A stretch of 64,000 bases of DNA from Acidobacteriota bacterium. GTDB lineage: Bacteria; Acidobacteriota; Blastocatellia; RBC074. Numbering within the stretch: the stretch's first letter is position 1; every line of letters starts with the position of its first letter. The notes below the pieces were generated by a model, which saw only the letters and a program-made list of their open reading frames with translations, was not told the origin of the DNA and did not search any database. The position numbers and the translations under genes were made by a program. Positions 37,711 through 46,344 of the stretch are shown here, piece after piece. Location of the stretch: assembly GCA_019639255.1 (NCBI GenBank), contig JAHBSF010000009.1:1-64000 (forward strand), written 5' to 3'.

Positions 37711-40700
37711 ATGAATCTTCGACGCACAGACCGTCCGCACCCGTGTACCATCCCTGCCCGCCTGCGCAACCTCACCGCCCTGTTACTGCTCACAATCTTC
37801 GCCGTCAGCCTGAGCGCACTGCCCGGAGCGTCGGGACGTGAGGCACAGAACCTTATGTGGGAAAAAGTAGGGCAGAATCTGACCGAGCGTGCGCTGTTTA
37901 TGAAGGATCTGATTTCGCATGGAAATACGATCTTCGGCGCAACCGACGGTTTCGGCGCGTATTATTCCACGGACGGCGGTATGGTCTGGTTCGACATACA
38001 CGATGGGCTGTCGCGCGACAACAGGGCTACAAGCTCGCTCGTCACTACCAGTTCACACCTGTATGTAGGAACTTTCGCCGGGGTGTTCCGTTCGAATTTC
38101 GGGCCGTACGCAATCGAGCCCGTCAACGCAGGACTCAACAACAACGGCGTTCAGTTGAGCATCAACACGCTTGCGCGAATCGGTTCGACGATATTCGCCG
38201 GTACAACCGATAACGTATACCGCACCACAAATGACGGGCAAAGCTGGACCAAGGCGAGCAGCGGCCTTTTTAACGGCCAGATCATCTCTCTTTATGTGGA
38301 TGGAACCACACTTTATGCGGGCTCTGAAATCAACGGCGCGTACCGTTCAACCGATGGAGCAAACAGTTGGAACGGCATAAATAACGGATTGACCGCCGGG
38401 CGCGTGAATGCTTTCCTGCACATAGGCGGCACGTTGCTGGCCGGAACGGGCTATGAGGGAATGTTTCGTTCTACAAACGACGCCCAATCGTGGACAAAGG
38501 TCAATAACGGACTTGCCGGCAACGCAACCCGAATTCACGACCTGATAGCTATTGGATCCGATATTTATGCGGGTACGGAAGCCGGTGTTTACCGCTCGGT
38601 CGATGACGGCGTAACGTGGCAGTCGGTAAGCAACGGGTTGACAGGAGACGGCCTGAAGATCAATGCATTCCTGTTGTTCAACAATTTCCTTTATGCAGCA
38701 ACCGAGGGTGGAGGTGTATATCGCGCGTCGATAACCCAACAACCAACTCCAACTCCAACACCTACTCCGACTCCGACTCCAACACCTACACCTACACCTA
38801 CTCCGACTCCGACTCCAACACCTACACCTACACCTACGCCAACACCTACACCGACTCCTACACCGACTCCTACGCCAACTCCTACGCCGACGCCCAACGG
38901 ACGAACCGTGCGCGTGAGTGCGGGGAGCGGTGCGCCCGGAGCAAGCGTTACGCTGGCCGTAGAGTTGATCGCACTGGGCAACGAAAACACCGTGGGGTTC
39001 ACGCTTGTTTTCGATCCGCAGTTGCTTACCTACGCAAGCTCGGCGACCGGGTCGAGCGCAACGACTTTGTTGAAAAACGAAATACAGGCGCAGCAGGGGC
39101 GCGTAGGGCTTGCAGCAACGGTCGATCAGGGGCAGGTGTTTCCGGCCGGGACAAGACAGATTGCCACCGCTACCTTCACAATCAACGCAAACGCGCAGGC
39201 GTCATCTGCCGAGGTAAGTCTCGGGGATTCTCCGATTCCGCGCCAGGTCGTTGCGCCCGACGCCACGAGCCTGACTGCCGGTACGACGTTCAACGGTTCC
39301 ACTGTCAATATACTGACCGGTTATGAAGGCGACGTGATGCCGCGTCCTTCGGGCAAAAACAACGGTACGGTAAATCTTCAGGATTTCGTACAGATAGGAC
39401 GGTTCGCAATCGGGCTGGATTCGCCTGCGCCGGGCGGCGAATTTCAGCGAGCCGATTGTGCACCGCGCCAGACAAAGGGCGACAATCTGGTAAATCTTGC
39501 CGATTATGTGCAGGCTGGCCGCTACGCAGCGGGAATCGATCCCGTAACCACGGCGGGCGGTCCTTCCGGACCCGCAGCGTTTGCGCCCGTTGCATCGATG
39601 CAGACTGCGCCGCGCACGGGCGATGCCGTCGCGACAAGTCGCATTACTGCAGTAGTCGAACCCATTGACGGCGGACACGTGCGCATATCGTTCGCAGTCG
39701 ATGCAAGCGGCGGCGAGAGCGCAATCGGGTGGAGCCTGCACTTCAATCCGCGGGAGTGGCGTATGGTTGAATCCCACTCCTTCATCGGCGATGCACAGTG
39801 GATGCTCAATCCGTCGAGAGCCGGTGAAGGCAGAATCGGCGCAGCTCTGCTTATGAACCCAGGCCGGTCGCTGGCCGCAGGCCGCCAGACCATTGGGGAA
39901 TGGACGTTCTCGCGTATAACCGCGGGCGTTGGATCATTCATTGCAGGGTTCGGCGATCTGCCGGTAGCAAGACAGACCGTTAACTCCGAAGCCGGAATCG
40001 TGCCGAGCGTGTTTTCCATCGAACCGGTTGACGAACCCGCAGCCGTGATTGTATCTGCGGCTGATTTTCAACGCGCGGAAACCGCGCCTGCATCTCTTGC
40101 CGCCGCGTTTGGTTCCGGATTTACGGACGAGACGCTCAGCGCCGAAAGGCTGCCTTTGCCGCACTCGCTCGGCGGCGTGAGTGTGCGTGTGCGGGACTCG
40201 CTCGGCGTAGGGCATACGGCGGGGTTGCTGTTCGTATCTCCGGGTCAAATCAACTATCTGATGCCGGAACACGCGGCCCCCGGCGTTGCGATAGTCGAAA
40301 TTCTCACTTCGGATTCGAGGACGGTGCGTGCGGCAGTTCCGGTAGAACGGACGGCGCCGGGATTGTTTACACTTGATTCTACGGGTTCGGGACTTGCTGC
40401 TGCGTTTGTGCTTTCGGTTTCCGTAACGGGAGAGCAAACGCTTCAGCCTGTCGGTCGCTTCGATTCCGGGAGCGCAGCCTGGACGGCCCTTCCGATCCGG
40501 CTCGATACTTCGGGTGAAACGTACCTAATCCTTTACGGCAGCGGATTGCGCGGCGCAGGAGGCGAGGTGCGCGCCTTTTTAGGCAGTACGGAAGCCGAGG
40601 TCGTCTACGCAGGGCCGCAGGGCAGTTTTGCCGGACTCGATCAGATCAACATAAGGATTCCGGCCGGACTCTCGGGTGCAGGCGCGATCGAGATCTTTAT

Positions 40701-40749
40701 TACGGCCGCAGACATGCGCTCGAATGCAGTACAGGCGGTTGTGCAGTAA
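37711..40749 (+). CDS. secreted Asp-box propeller / cohesin-like / dockerin-like / TIGR03437 protein
   Basis: 1012 residues. A signal peptide covers about residues 20-47. A BNR/Asp-box beta-propeller follows (about 50-340, repeats such as YRTTNDGQSWTKASSGL and YRSVDDGVTWQSVSNGL). Next is a 25-fold Pro-Thr linker (345-394). Then comes a cohesin-like domain (about 397-545: GNENTVGFTLVFDPQLLTY). A paired dockerin-like region follows (about 550-612: NNGTVNLQDFVQIGRFAIG and GDNLVNLADYVQAGRYAAG). A second cohesin-like domain follows (about 645-770: GGESAIGWSLHFNPREWRM). A C-terminal TIGR03437-type domain (about 775-1012: LLFVSPGQINYLMPEHAAPG) ends the protein. It has no visible catalytic module. 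It is followed by the TonB-receptor gene after a family A palindrome. Confidence 0.85.
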   Translation: MNLRRTDRPHPCTIPARLRNLTALLLLTIFAVSLSALPGASGREAQNLMWEKVGQNLTERALFMKDLISHGNTIFGATDGFGAYYSTDGGMVWFDIHDGLSRDNRATSSLVTTSSHLYVGTFAGVFRSNFGPYAIEPVNAGLNNNGVQLSINTLARIGSTIFAGTTDNVYRTTNDGQSWTKASSGLFNGQIISLYVDGTTLYAGSEINGAYRSTDGANSWNGINNGLTAGRVNAFLHIGGTLLAGTGYEGMFRSTNDAQSWTKVNNGLAGNATRIHDLIAIGSDIYAGTEAGVYRSVDDGVTWQSVSNGLTGDGLKINAFLLFNNFLYAATEGGGVYRASITQQPTPTPTPTPTPTPTPTPTPTPTPTPTPTPTPTPTPTPTPTPTPTPTPTPTPNGRTVRVSAGSGAPGASVTLAVELIALGNENTVGFTLVFDPQLLTYASSATGSSATTLLKNEIQAQQGRVGLAATVDQGQVFPAGTRQIATATFTINANAQASSAEVSLGDSPIPRQVVAPDATSLTAGTTFNGSTVNILTGYEGDVMPRPSGKNNGTVNLQDFVQIGRFAIGLDSPAPGGEFQRADCAPRQTKGDNLVNLADYVQAGRYAAGIDPVTTAGGPSGPAAFAPVASMQTAPRTGDAVATSRITAVVEPIDGGHVRISFAVDASGGESAIGWSLHFNPREWRMVESHSFIGDAQWMLNPSRAGEGRIGAALLMNPGRSLAAGRQTIGEWTFSRITAGVGSFIAGFGDLPVARQTVNSEAGIVPSVFSIEPVDEPAAVIVSAADFQRAETAPASLAAAFGSGFTDETLSAERLPLPHSLGGVSVRVRDSLGVGHTAGLLFVSPGQINYLMPEHAAPGVAIVEILTSDSRTVRAAVPVERTAPGLFTLDSTGSGLAAAFVLSVSVTGEQTLQPVGRFDSGSAAWTALPIRLDTSGETYLILYGSGLRGAGGEVRAFLGSTEAEVVYAGPQGSFAGLDQINIRIPAGLSGAGAIEIFITAADMRSNAVQAVVQ
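38743..38892 (+). repeat. hexanucleotide-like minisatellite encoding (Pro-Thr)25
   Basis: A run of CCN-ACN codons (CCAACT, CCTACA, CCGACT mixtures) lies in frame in the gene above and forms a linker between the propeller and the cohesin-like domain. Varied third positions show the tract is old or selected at the protein level. Its length is likely to vary between strains. Confidence 0.95.
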
Positions 40750-40796
40750 CAGCTAGTGCGCGAGAGCACACAATCGTGATATGGTTTGCAGCGAGC

Positions 40797-40892
40797 GAGA
40801 GATAACGGAACAAACGAAATAAGTCGGAAACTACGAAAATATTCAACTTTTCCGTGCTTTTCGTTTCATTTCGTTTGTTCCGTTATCTCTCT
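40797..40892. repeat. family A palindrome between the propeller and TonB-receptor genes
   Basis: GAGAGATAACGGAACAAACG pairs with CGTTTGTTCCGTTATCTCTC. Inner parts of the arms differ (AAGTCGGAAAC versus GAAACGAAAAG). It lies between two co-directional genes, about 40 bases upstream of the receptor start. Confidence 0.9.
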
Positions 40893-40929
40893 TTCATGTT
40901 CCAATCTGGCGACCCTGGAGAAAAAAACC

Positions 40930-43900
40930 ATGAAAGGGCGTTTCGGTATTTTTCCGCCGTTGCTCGGTATCGCACTCGCGCTTGCGATGAACACACTCGC
41001 ACACGCACAAACGCAGACCACCGGGGCAATACTCGGCTACGTATTCGAGGAGGGTTCGGGCAGGCAACCGCTTGCCGGCGTGGTCGTGACGGTTTCAAAC
41101 GAAGAAACCGGTCTTGCAAGATCTACGCTCACCGACGCTGCGGGCCGGTATTTCATCGGGCTGCTGCCCGTAGGTCTTTACACACTCAACGGAATGAAGA
41201 CCGGATACGAAAATTCGCCCTTCTCATCGGCGAATAATTTTCAGGTGCGATTGTCGAAGGAAAACGTGGTCAATCCGCCACCGATTACATTGAGGCGCAC
41301 CGGAGTGCAACCTCCGCCCACTTCTCCGACTGCGCCCCCGCCGACAACTCCGGGCGGCGGAGTATCGGGCGCCGACTACGAACGGCTCGCCAACACCATC
41401 AATGCAACGCGCAGCGCCAATTTCGACGACAGATTCCTGCTTGCGCTGCCGATACCGGGCACGCGCACATTCGACTTTCTCGCAATGCTCGCTCCCGGTG
41501 TTGCGCCGCCGCCGCAGGCGATCGGAACCGCCGTAGGTCCGGGGCTCGGCCCCGGCGTCGGCACTTCGGGGCAGTTTGCGATAAACGGATTGCGCTCGCG
41601 CGCAAACAACTTCACCGTGGACGGATCGGACAACAACGACGAAGACATAGGCGTGCGCCGTCAGGGATTTACTTCCCTGCTGCCGCAGTCGATTGAAAGC
41701 ATACGCGAATTTCAGGTAGTCACGCTGCTCGGTGCGCCGCAATTCGGGCGGAATCTTTCGGGACAGGTAAACGCAGTATCGCGTTCGGGCAAGACCGCAG
41801 TTTACGGCACGCTTTACGGTTTTTATACCGACCGGCGGCTGCGCGCACGCGATCCGTTCGATCTGACTGAAGGACCTTCGAGTTTTTCGCTCTCGCGGCA
41901 AAGCGATGCGGCTCCGATTCTGTTCAGCGACCTGAGCGGCGCCACGCGCCAGCTTTCGCTGCGAAACCCGTCGGGAGAAGAAGATCCGTATACGCGCGGT
42001 CAGTTCGGCTTCGTATTCGGCGGGCCGCTCGGCAAGCGCATGAATTACTTCACATCCTACGAGCGTCAGCAGATCAACGCCGCGCGTGAATCGCATTTCG
42101 CCGTTCCCACCGTCGCTCAGCGCGGGCTGTTCGGACTCGGTGATCAGGGCCTGATCGTAACCGACACTGCGGGGCGCAGATTTCCGTTCTTTCCGACGAC
42201 CGCAGTAGGCGACGCCTATTTCAGCCTCTTCCCCTTCCCGAACAATCCGCGCGGGCCGTACGGCGCAAACAACTTCACGCAGGTGCTTCCTGCAAATGCG
42301 CGCGGCAATATCGCATCGGCGAAGATCGAGGACCCAAATCTGAAGTTCTGGAAAATGCAGCATATTCTCACCGCGCGTTACAACCAGACCGATGACCGCA
42401 CGACGTTGCCCGTCACGGGTGAAGCGATATTCTCCTCGCTTCGCGCGGGAGTAAAAACTCACAACTTTTCGCTGCTGCTCAACAGTTCGGTGCGCAGCGA
42501 CATAGACAATCAGTTGCGGTTTTCTTACGGCCGAACGCGGCTGGGTTTCGACGACGCGCGCCAGTACTGCACGCAGCCGCGCTTCCCCGAAGTGTGCCTG
42601 CAAAGATCGGATCGCTTCCCCGGCACGCCGTTTCTGTTAAACGCTCCGTACATCATCAACGGCACTATCCCGCAACAGGTAGGCAGTCAGTTTTTGCCGG
42701 GAATACCGGAATATCTTGCCGTAGGCGAATCCACCGAAGCCACAACGGGCCCGCTCGGTCAGGTGGTCGTTTCGGGTTTCAGCCCGCTCGGAGTCGATGT
42801 AAACAACTTCCAGCAGCGGCGCGTCAACAATACGTTTCAGATCGCCGACACGGTGGTCTACACCGCGGGCAAGCATCAGGTCACGGCGGGAGGCGATTTC
42901 CGGCGCACGCAGCTCAACAGTCTGCTTGACCGCAACTTCCGGCCGCGAGCGGTCTTCAGCGGGGCGGCCGACATTGCAAACCGCTTCGGCATTCCGTCGT
43001 TCAGTTCCAGCGGTTCATACGTCGGCTCGGATTTCGTCTCGGTTAACGGCATCACGGGATTTTTCCAGACGCTTGCGCTCGTACCGGATTCCACGATCGG
43101 GCTGCGGTACTGGCAGAGCAACATATTCGTCACCGATCAGATCAACGTTCGACCGAACGTAACGTTGACGCTCGGCGTGCGTTATGAACTGAACTCGATT
43201 CCGGCCGAGGTCAATCGCAAGATCGAGAATACGTTTACCGATCCGCGCGTGTTTGCGTTCTTCGAGGCGGAAAAAAATCTGGGCGGCGTATCCGGATTCG
43301 AGCAGTTTCTCGCCGGGCGCAGATTCATTTACAAGAAGGACGCCAACAACATTGCGCCGCATATCGGATTCGCCTGGGATCCGAAAGGCGACGGCCGGAT
43401 GGCGGTGCGCGGCGGATACGGCATCTATTACGATCAGATCCTCGGCGCGGTCATCAGCCAGTCGCGAAGCGTATTCCCTACATTCGTCACTGTAAACACA
43501 GCGGGCCTGAATCCGTGCAACATTCCGTGCGGCCAGCCGTTCATTCGTCCCGGAGATCTGATTGCATACAATCCGAATCTGCTCGCGGCGCCGGGCACGC
43601 TCAACCGGTTCAATACGGCGGCGTTCGGTTCGGACCCCACGCAGTTTCTGCTGTTTTTGTCGCAGTTCCTGAATCCGTCGCCGGGATCTGCGGGTGTGGT
43701 AGCGCCGCCGGGGGGCCCGGGATTCGTGCTGCCCAACTTTGATTTGCCGACGCCGTATTCCCAGCAGTGGGGATTGACCATAGAGCGGCAGATCGGGCGC
43801 GATTACCTGGCTTCGATAGCGTATGCGGGCACGCGCGGCGTGCATCTTTTGCGGTTTGCAACGCCGAACTTCGGGCCGAACGTATTTCCGGTCATTACCG

Positions 43901-44718
43901 GAGCGCGGGGTGCATTCGAACCCACGTTTACCGGATTCACGACTGCGCCGGGACCGGGCGGCAGGCGCGTATTTCCGCTGCTCGGATCGTTCACATCGTT
44001 TGAGGCGAATACGAATTCGACCTATCACAGCCTTCAGGCGCAGCTCAACCGGAGGCTCGCGCGCGGTTTTCAGTTTACGACCGCGTACACGTGGTCGCAC
44101 GCAATCGACGAGGTATCGGATCTGTTCGACCTGGCAGGCGCGCGGACGTTGCCGCAGGACAGCTTCGACCGCCGCAACGAGCGCGCATCGGCGAACTTCG
44201 ACATAAGACACCGCTTCGTGTCGAGTTTCATATGGGATCTGCCCGGCGGCGCCAATCCCGTGATCGGCGGATGGCAGGCGGCCGGAATACTGACTTTGGA
44301 AACCGGGCAACCATTCACCGTGCTTGCGGGCTTCGATGTCAACCTGGACGGCAATCTTACGGATCGTTTGAACACAACGGCCGGAATTACTGAAGTAAAC
44401 ACGGGCGCGCAGCGTCTTCGTTTTCCGTCCGACGCCGCGGGGCAGCGTGGACTGCTTGCAGCAATAGGTCAGAACGGTGCGGTGGGGCGCAATACGTTTC
44501 GGGCTCAGGGAGTAGCGGCGTTCGACCTTGCCGCGAACAAGCATTTCCGGATTACAGAGCGGCAGAAGCTGGAGTTGAGAGTAGAGTTTTTCAATCTGTT
44601 CAACCGGGCGCACTACGGCATTCCGGTAAACCAGTTGGGTTCGCCCGGTCTCGGCAATTCGTTCAGCACGCGATTGCCGGCAAGAACCATTCAGGTGGCG
44701 GGCAGGTACAATTTCTGA
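40930..44718 (+). CDS. TonB-dependent receptor, Oar-like, with carboxypeptidase-regulatory domain
   Basis: 1262 residues. A signal peptide (LGIALALAMNTLAHAQ) is followed by a carboxypeptidase D regulatory-like fold (about 32-120: GAILGYVFEEGSGRQPLAGVVV, GRYFIGLLPVGLYTL). A Pro-rich hinge (about 127-145) leads to a plug domain (GQFAINGLRSRANNFTVDGSDNNDE) and a long outer-membrane beta-barrel. The barrel ends in an aromatic residue (TIQVAGRYNF) as expected for BAM assembly. Acidobacteria carry many such proteins, presumably importing oligosaccharides or peptides; the ligand is unknown. The start at 40930 has GGAG upstream; upstream in-frame ATGs lie in repeat DNA. Confidence 0.93.
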   Translation: MKGRFGIFPPLLGIALALAMNTLAHAQTQTTGAILGYVFEEGSGRQPLAGVVVTVSNEETGLARSTLTDAAGRYFIGLLPVGLYTLNGMKTGYENSPFSSANNFQVRLSKENVVNPPPITLRRTGVQPPPTSPTAPPPTTPGGGVSGADYERLANTINATRSANFDDRFLLALPIPGTRTFDFLAMLAPGVAPPPQAIGTAVGPGLGPGVGTSGQFAINGLRSRANNFTVDGSDNNDEDIGVRRQGFTSLLPQSIESIREFQVVTLLGAPQFGRNLSGQVNAVSRSGKTAVYGTLYGFYTDRRLRARDPFDLTEGPSSFSLSRQSDAAPILFSDLSGATRQLSLRNPSGEEDPYTRGQFGFVFGGPLGKRMNYFTSYERQQINAARESHFAVPTVAQRGLFGLGDQGLIVTDTAGRRFPFFPTTAVGDAYFSLFPFPNNPRGPYGANNFTQVLPANARGNIASAKIEDPNLKFWKMQHILTARYNQTDDRTTLPVTGEAIFSSLRAGVKTHNFSLLLNSSVRSDIDNQLRFSYGRTRLGFDDARQYCTQPRFPEVCLQRSDRFPGTPFLLNAPYIINGTIPQQVGSQFLPGIPEYLAVGESTEATTGPLGQVVVSGFSPLGVDVNNFQQRRVNNTFQIADTVVYTAGKHQVTAGGDFRRTQLNSLLDRNFRPRAVFSGAADIANRFGIPSFSSSGSYVGSDFVSVNGITGFFQTLALVPDSTIGLRYWQSNIFVTDQINVRPNVTLTLGVRYELNSIPAEVNRKIENTFTDPRVFAFFEAEKNLGGVSGFEQFLAGRRFIYKKDANNIAPHIGFAWDPKGDGRMAVRGGYGIYYDQILGAVISQSRSVFPTFVTVNTAGLNPCNIPCGQPFIRPGDLIAYNPNLLAAPGTLNRFNTAAFGSDPTQFLLFLSQFLNPSPGSAGVVAPPGGPGFVLPNFDLPTPYSQQWGLTIERQIGRDYLASIAYAGTRGVHLLRFATPNFGPNVFPVITGARGAFEPTFTGFTTAPGPGGRRVFPLLGSFTSFEANTNSTYHSLQAQLNRRLARGFQFTTAYTWSHAIDEVSDLFDLAGARTLPQDSFDRRNERASANFDIRHRFVSSFIWDLPGGANPVIGGWQAAGILTLETGQPFTVLAGFDVNLDGNLTDRLNTTAGITEVNTGAQRLRFPSDAAGQRGLLAAIGQNGAVGRNTFRAQGVAAFDLAANKHFRITERQKLELRVEFFNLFNRAHYGIPVNQLGSPGLGNSFSTRLPARTIQVAGRYNF

Positions 44719-44727
44719 GTTATAGAG

Positions 44728-44857
44728 AAGAGAGATAACTGAACAAACGAAATGATACGAAAATTACGAAAACATTGAGTATTCCGGTAGTTTTCGTCTG
44801 TTTTCGAATGTTCCGTTATCTCTCTTTTATGTCCCGAAGTCGTGCGGTTTGATTTAG
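44728..44857. repeat. family A palindrome, convergent TonB-receptor/NtrC junction
   Basis: The inner arms AGAGAGATAACTGAAC and GTTCCGTTATCTCTCT enclose variable CGAAAA units. The right outer arm (GTCCCGAAGTCGTGCGGTTT then GATTTAG) is nearly identical to the one at 27735, while the left outer arm is absent. It fills the convergent gap. Confidence 0.88.
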
Positions 44858-44865
44858 CTTCCGGC

Positions 44866-46236
44866 TCAGTCGAGCTGGTTTTCACGATAAACCTTGAGTT
44901 TGTTGTGGAGGGTTTTGAGGCTGATTTGAAGTATTTCCGCCGCGCGCGTCTTGTTGTTGCCGGTTTTGATAAGGGTGCGAAGTATGAGGCGGCGTTCGGC
45001 TTCGTCAAGCGGCGTGCCTACGGGAAGCGTTATGACTTCTTCGGATGCTTCGGCTGACGGCGCATCCAGAAAAGGCGGCAGATGCCGGCGTTCTATGCGG
45101 GTTCCGTCGCATACGACGATGGCGTGCTCTACGACGTTGCGCAACTCGCGGACATTGCCGGGCCAGGGGTAGCGGGAAAACAGGTCGAGCACTTCCGGAT
45201 CAATCAGGCGGGCCGTGCGTGCGTGGCGCTCACGCAGTTCGTCTACAAACGATTGCGCCAGCAGCGGAATGTCCTCGCCGCGCTCGCGAAGCGGCGGCAG
45301 CGTTATGTGAATGACGTTAAGGCGGTATAGCAGGTCTTCGCGCAGCTCACCGCGAGCGACGGCCTGGTGCGGGTCCTTGTTGGTTGCGGCGAGAACGCGC
45401 ACATCGACCGGGATTTCGCGCGCGGCGCCGAGCCGGCGAACACGGCGCTCTTCGAGCACACGCAGGAGTTTTGCCTGCAGCATAACCGGCATTTCGGCGA
45501 TTTCGTCCAGGAACAGTGTGCCGGAATTTGCGAGTTCAAAGCAGCCTTCGCGGCGCATGATTGCGCCCGTAAATGCTCCGCGCTCGTGGCCAAAGAGCTC
45601 GGATTCCATTAAACTCTCGGGGATAGCGGAGCAATTTATTGCGACAAACGGCCGGGATGCGCGAGGACTCAATTGATGTATGGTAGCGGCGACGACTTCT
45701 TTGCCCGTGCCGGAGTCGCCCGTGATGAGCACGGACGCCGAAGAGGATGCAACCTGTTCGATGACGCTGTAGATGCGCCGCATCGCCTGCGAGTTTCCGA
45801 CCATGCGGCCGAATACGCCGTATTCGCTCAACTGCCGGCGCAGGCGCAGGTTTTCTAAACTCGTCGCCGCCTGCTCTACGGCCCGCTGCAGAACTAGTTG
45901 AAGCTGGCGGGTATTGACTGGTTTTTCGAGGTAATAAAACGCACCCTCTTCCTTGACAGCGCGGACCGCATCCTCTACGTTGCCCTGACCGGTCAGCAAA
46001 ATCACGGACGTGCCCGGTGATTCGTCGCGCAGGCGTGCAAGCAGACCGAAACCATCGAGACGCGGCATGATTACATCGGTTATTACGGCCGAAGGTTGGA
46101 ACTCGGACGCGATTGCAAGCGCTTCGATTCCGTCGCCTGCGGTCTTGGTTTCATAGCCCCAGGCGGCTACAATCTCGCTCAGTCCGATACGTGCAGCCTG
46201 TTCATCGTCAACTATAAGTACTCTTGCTTGGCTCAT
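44866..46236 (-). CDS. NtrC-family sigma-54-dependent response regulator
   Basis: 456 residues. The receiver domain (1-120) has the acidic pocket DDE and phospho-acceptor Asp54 ([13 protein letters not shown]). The AAA+ domain (about 146-375) has [11 protein letters not shown], the sigma-54 contact loop GAFTGA, and Walker B-type [12 protein letters not shown] Fis-type helix-turn-helix ends the protein ([20 protein letters not shown]). No histidine kinase is adjacent, so its sensor is elsewhere. The start is ATG 46236; an upstream TTG at 46254 adds six residues but is less likely. It is divergent from the IPT/kelch gene, a possible target. Confidence 0.95.
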   Translation of the reverse strand: MSQARVLIVDDEQAARIGLSEIVAAWGYETKTAGDGIEALAIASEFQPSAVITDVIMPRLDGFGLLARLRDESPGTSVILLTGQGNVEDAVRAVKEEGAFYYLEKPVNTRQLQLVLQRAVEQAATSLENLRLRRQLSEYGVFGRMVGNSQAMRRIYSVIEQVASSSASVLITGDSGTGKEVVAATIHQLSPRASRPFVAINCSAIPESLMESELFGHERGAFTGAIMRREGCFELANSGTLFLDEIAEMPVMLQAKLLRVLEERRVRRLGAAREIPVDVRVLAATNKDPHQAVARGELREDLLYRLNVIHITLPPLRERGEDIPLLAQSFVDELRERHARTARLIDPEVLDLFSRYPWPGNVRELRNVVEHAIVVCDGTRIERRHLPPFLDAPSAEASEEVITLPVGTPLDEAERRLILRTLIKTGNNKTRAAEILQISLKTLHNKLKVYRENQLD

Positions 46237-46344
46237 CGCCCGAGAGTGTACCAATTGTAACGACGGTTGCCAATTTCCGAATGCGACAGTCGGTTAATGC
46301 TTCAATGTCGGTAATCAAAATCAGGCCGACGAGGAGACGAAGTA

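Noticed and set aside
38691-39002. Gly-Val repeat protein on the minus strand
   Set aside because: It is only the complement of the Pro-Thr minisatellite in the propeller gene.
41224-42603. 459-codon minus-strand frame inside the TonB-receptor gene
   Set aside because: It is a shadow of a GC-rich gene: Arg- and Cys-rich, without domain signatures. 43015-44613 minus is rejected for the same reason.
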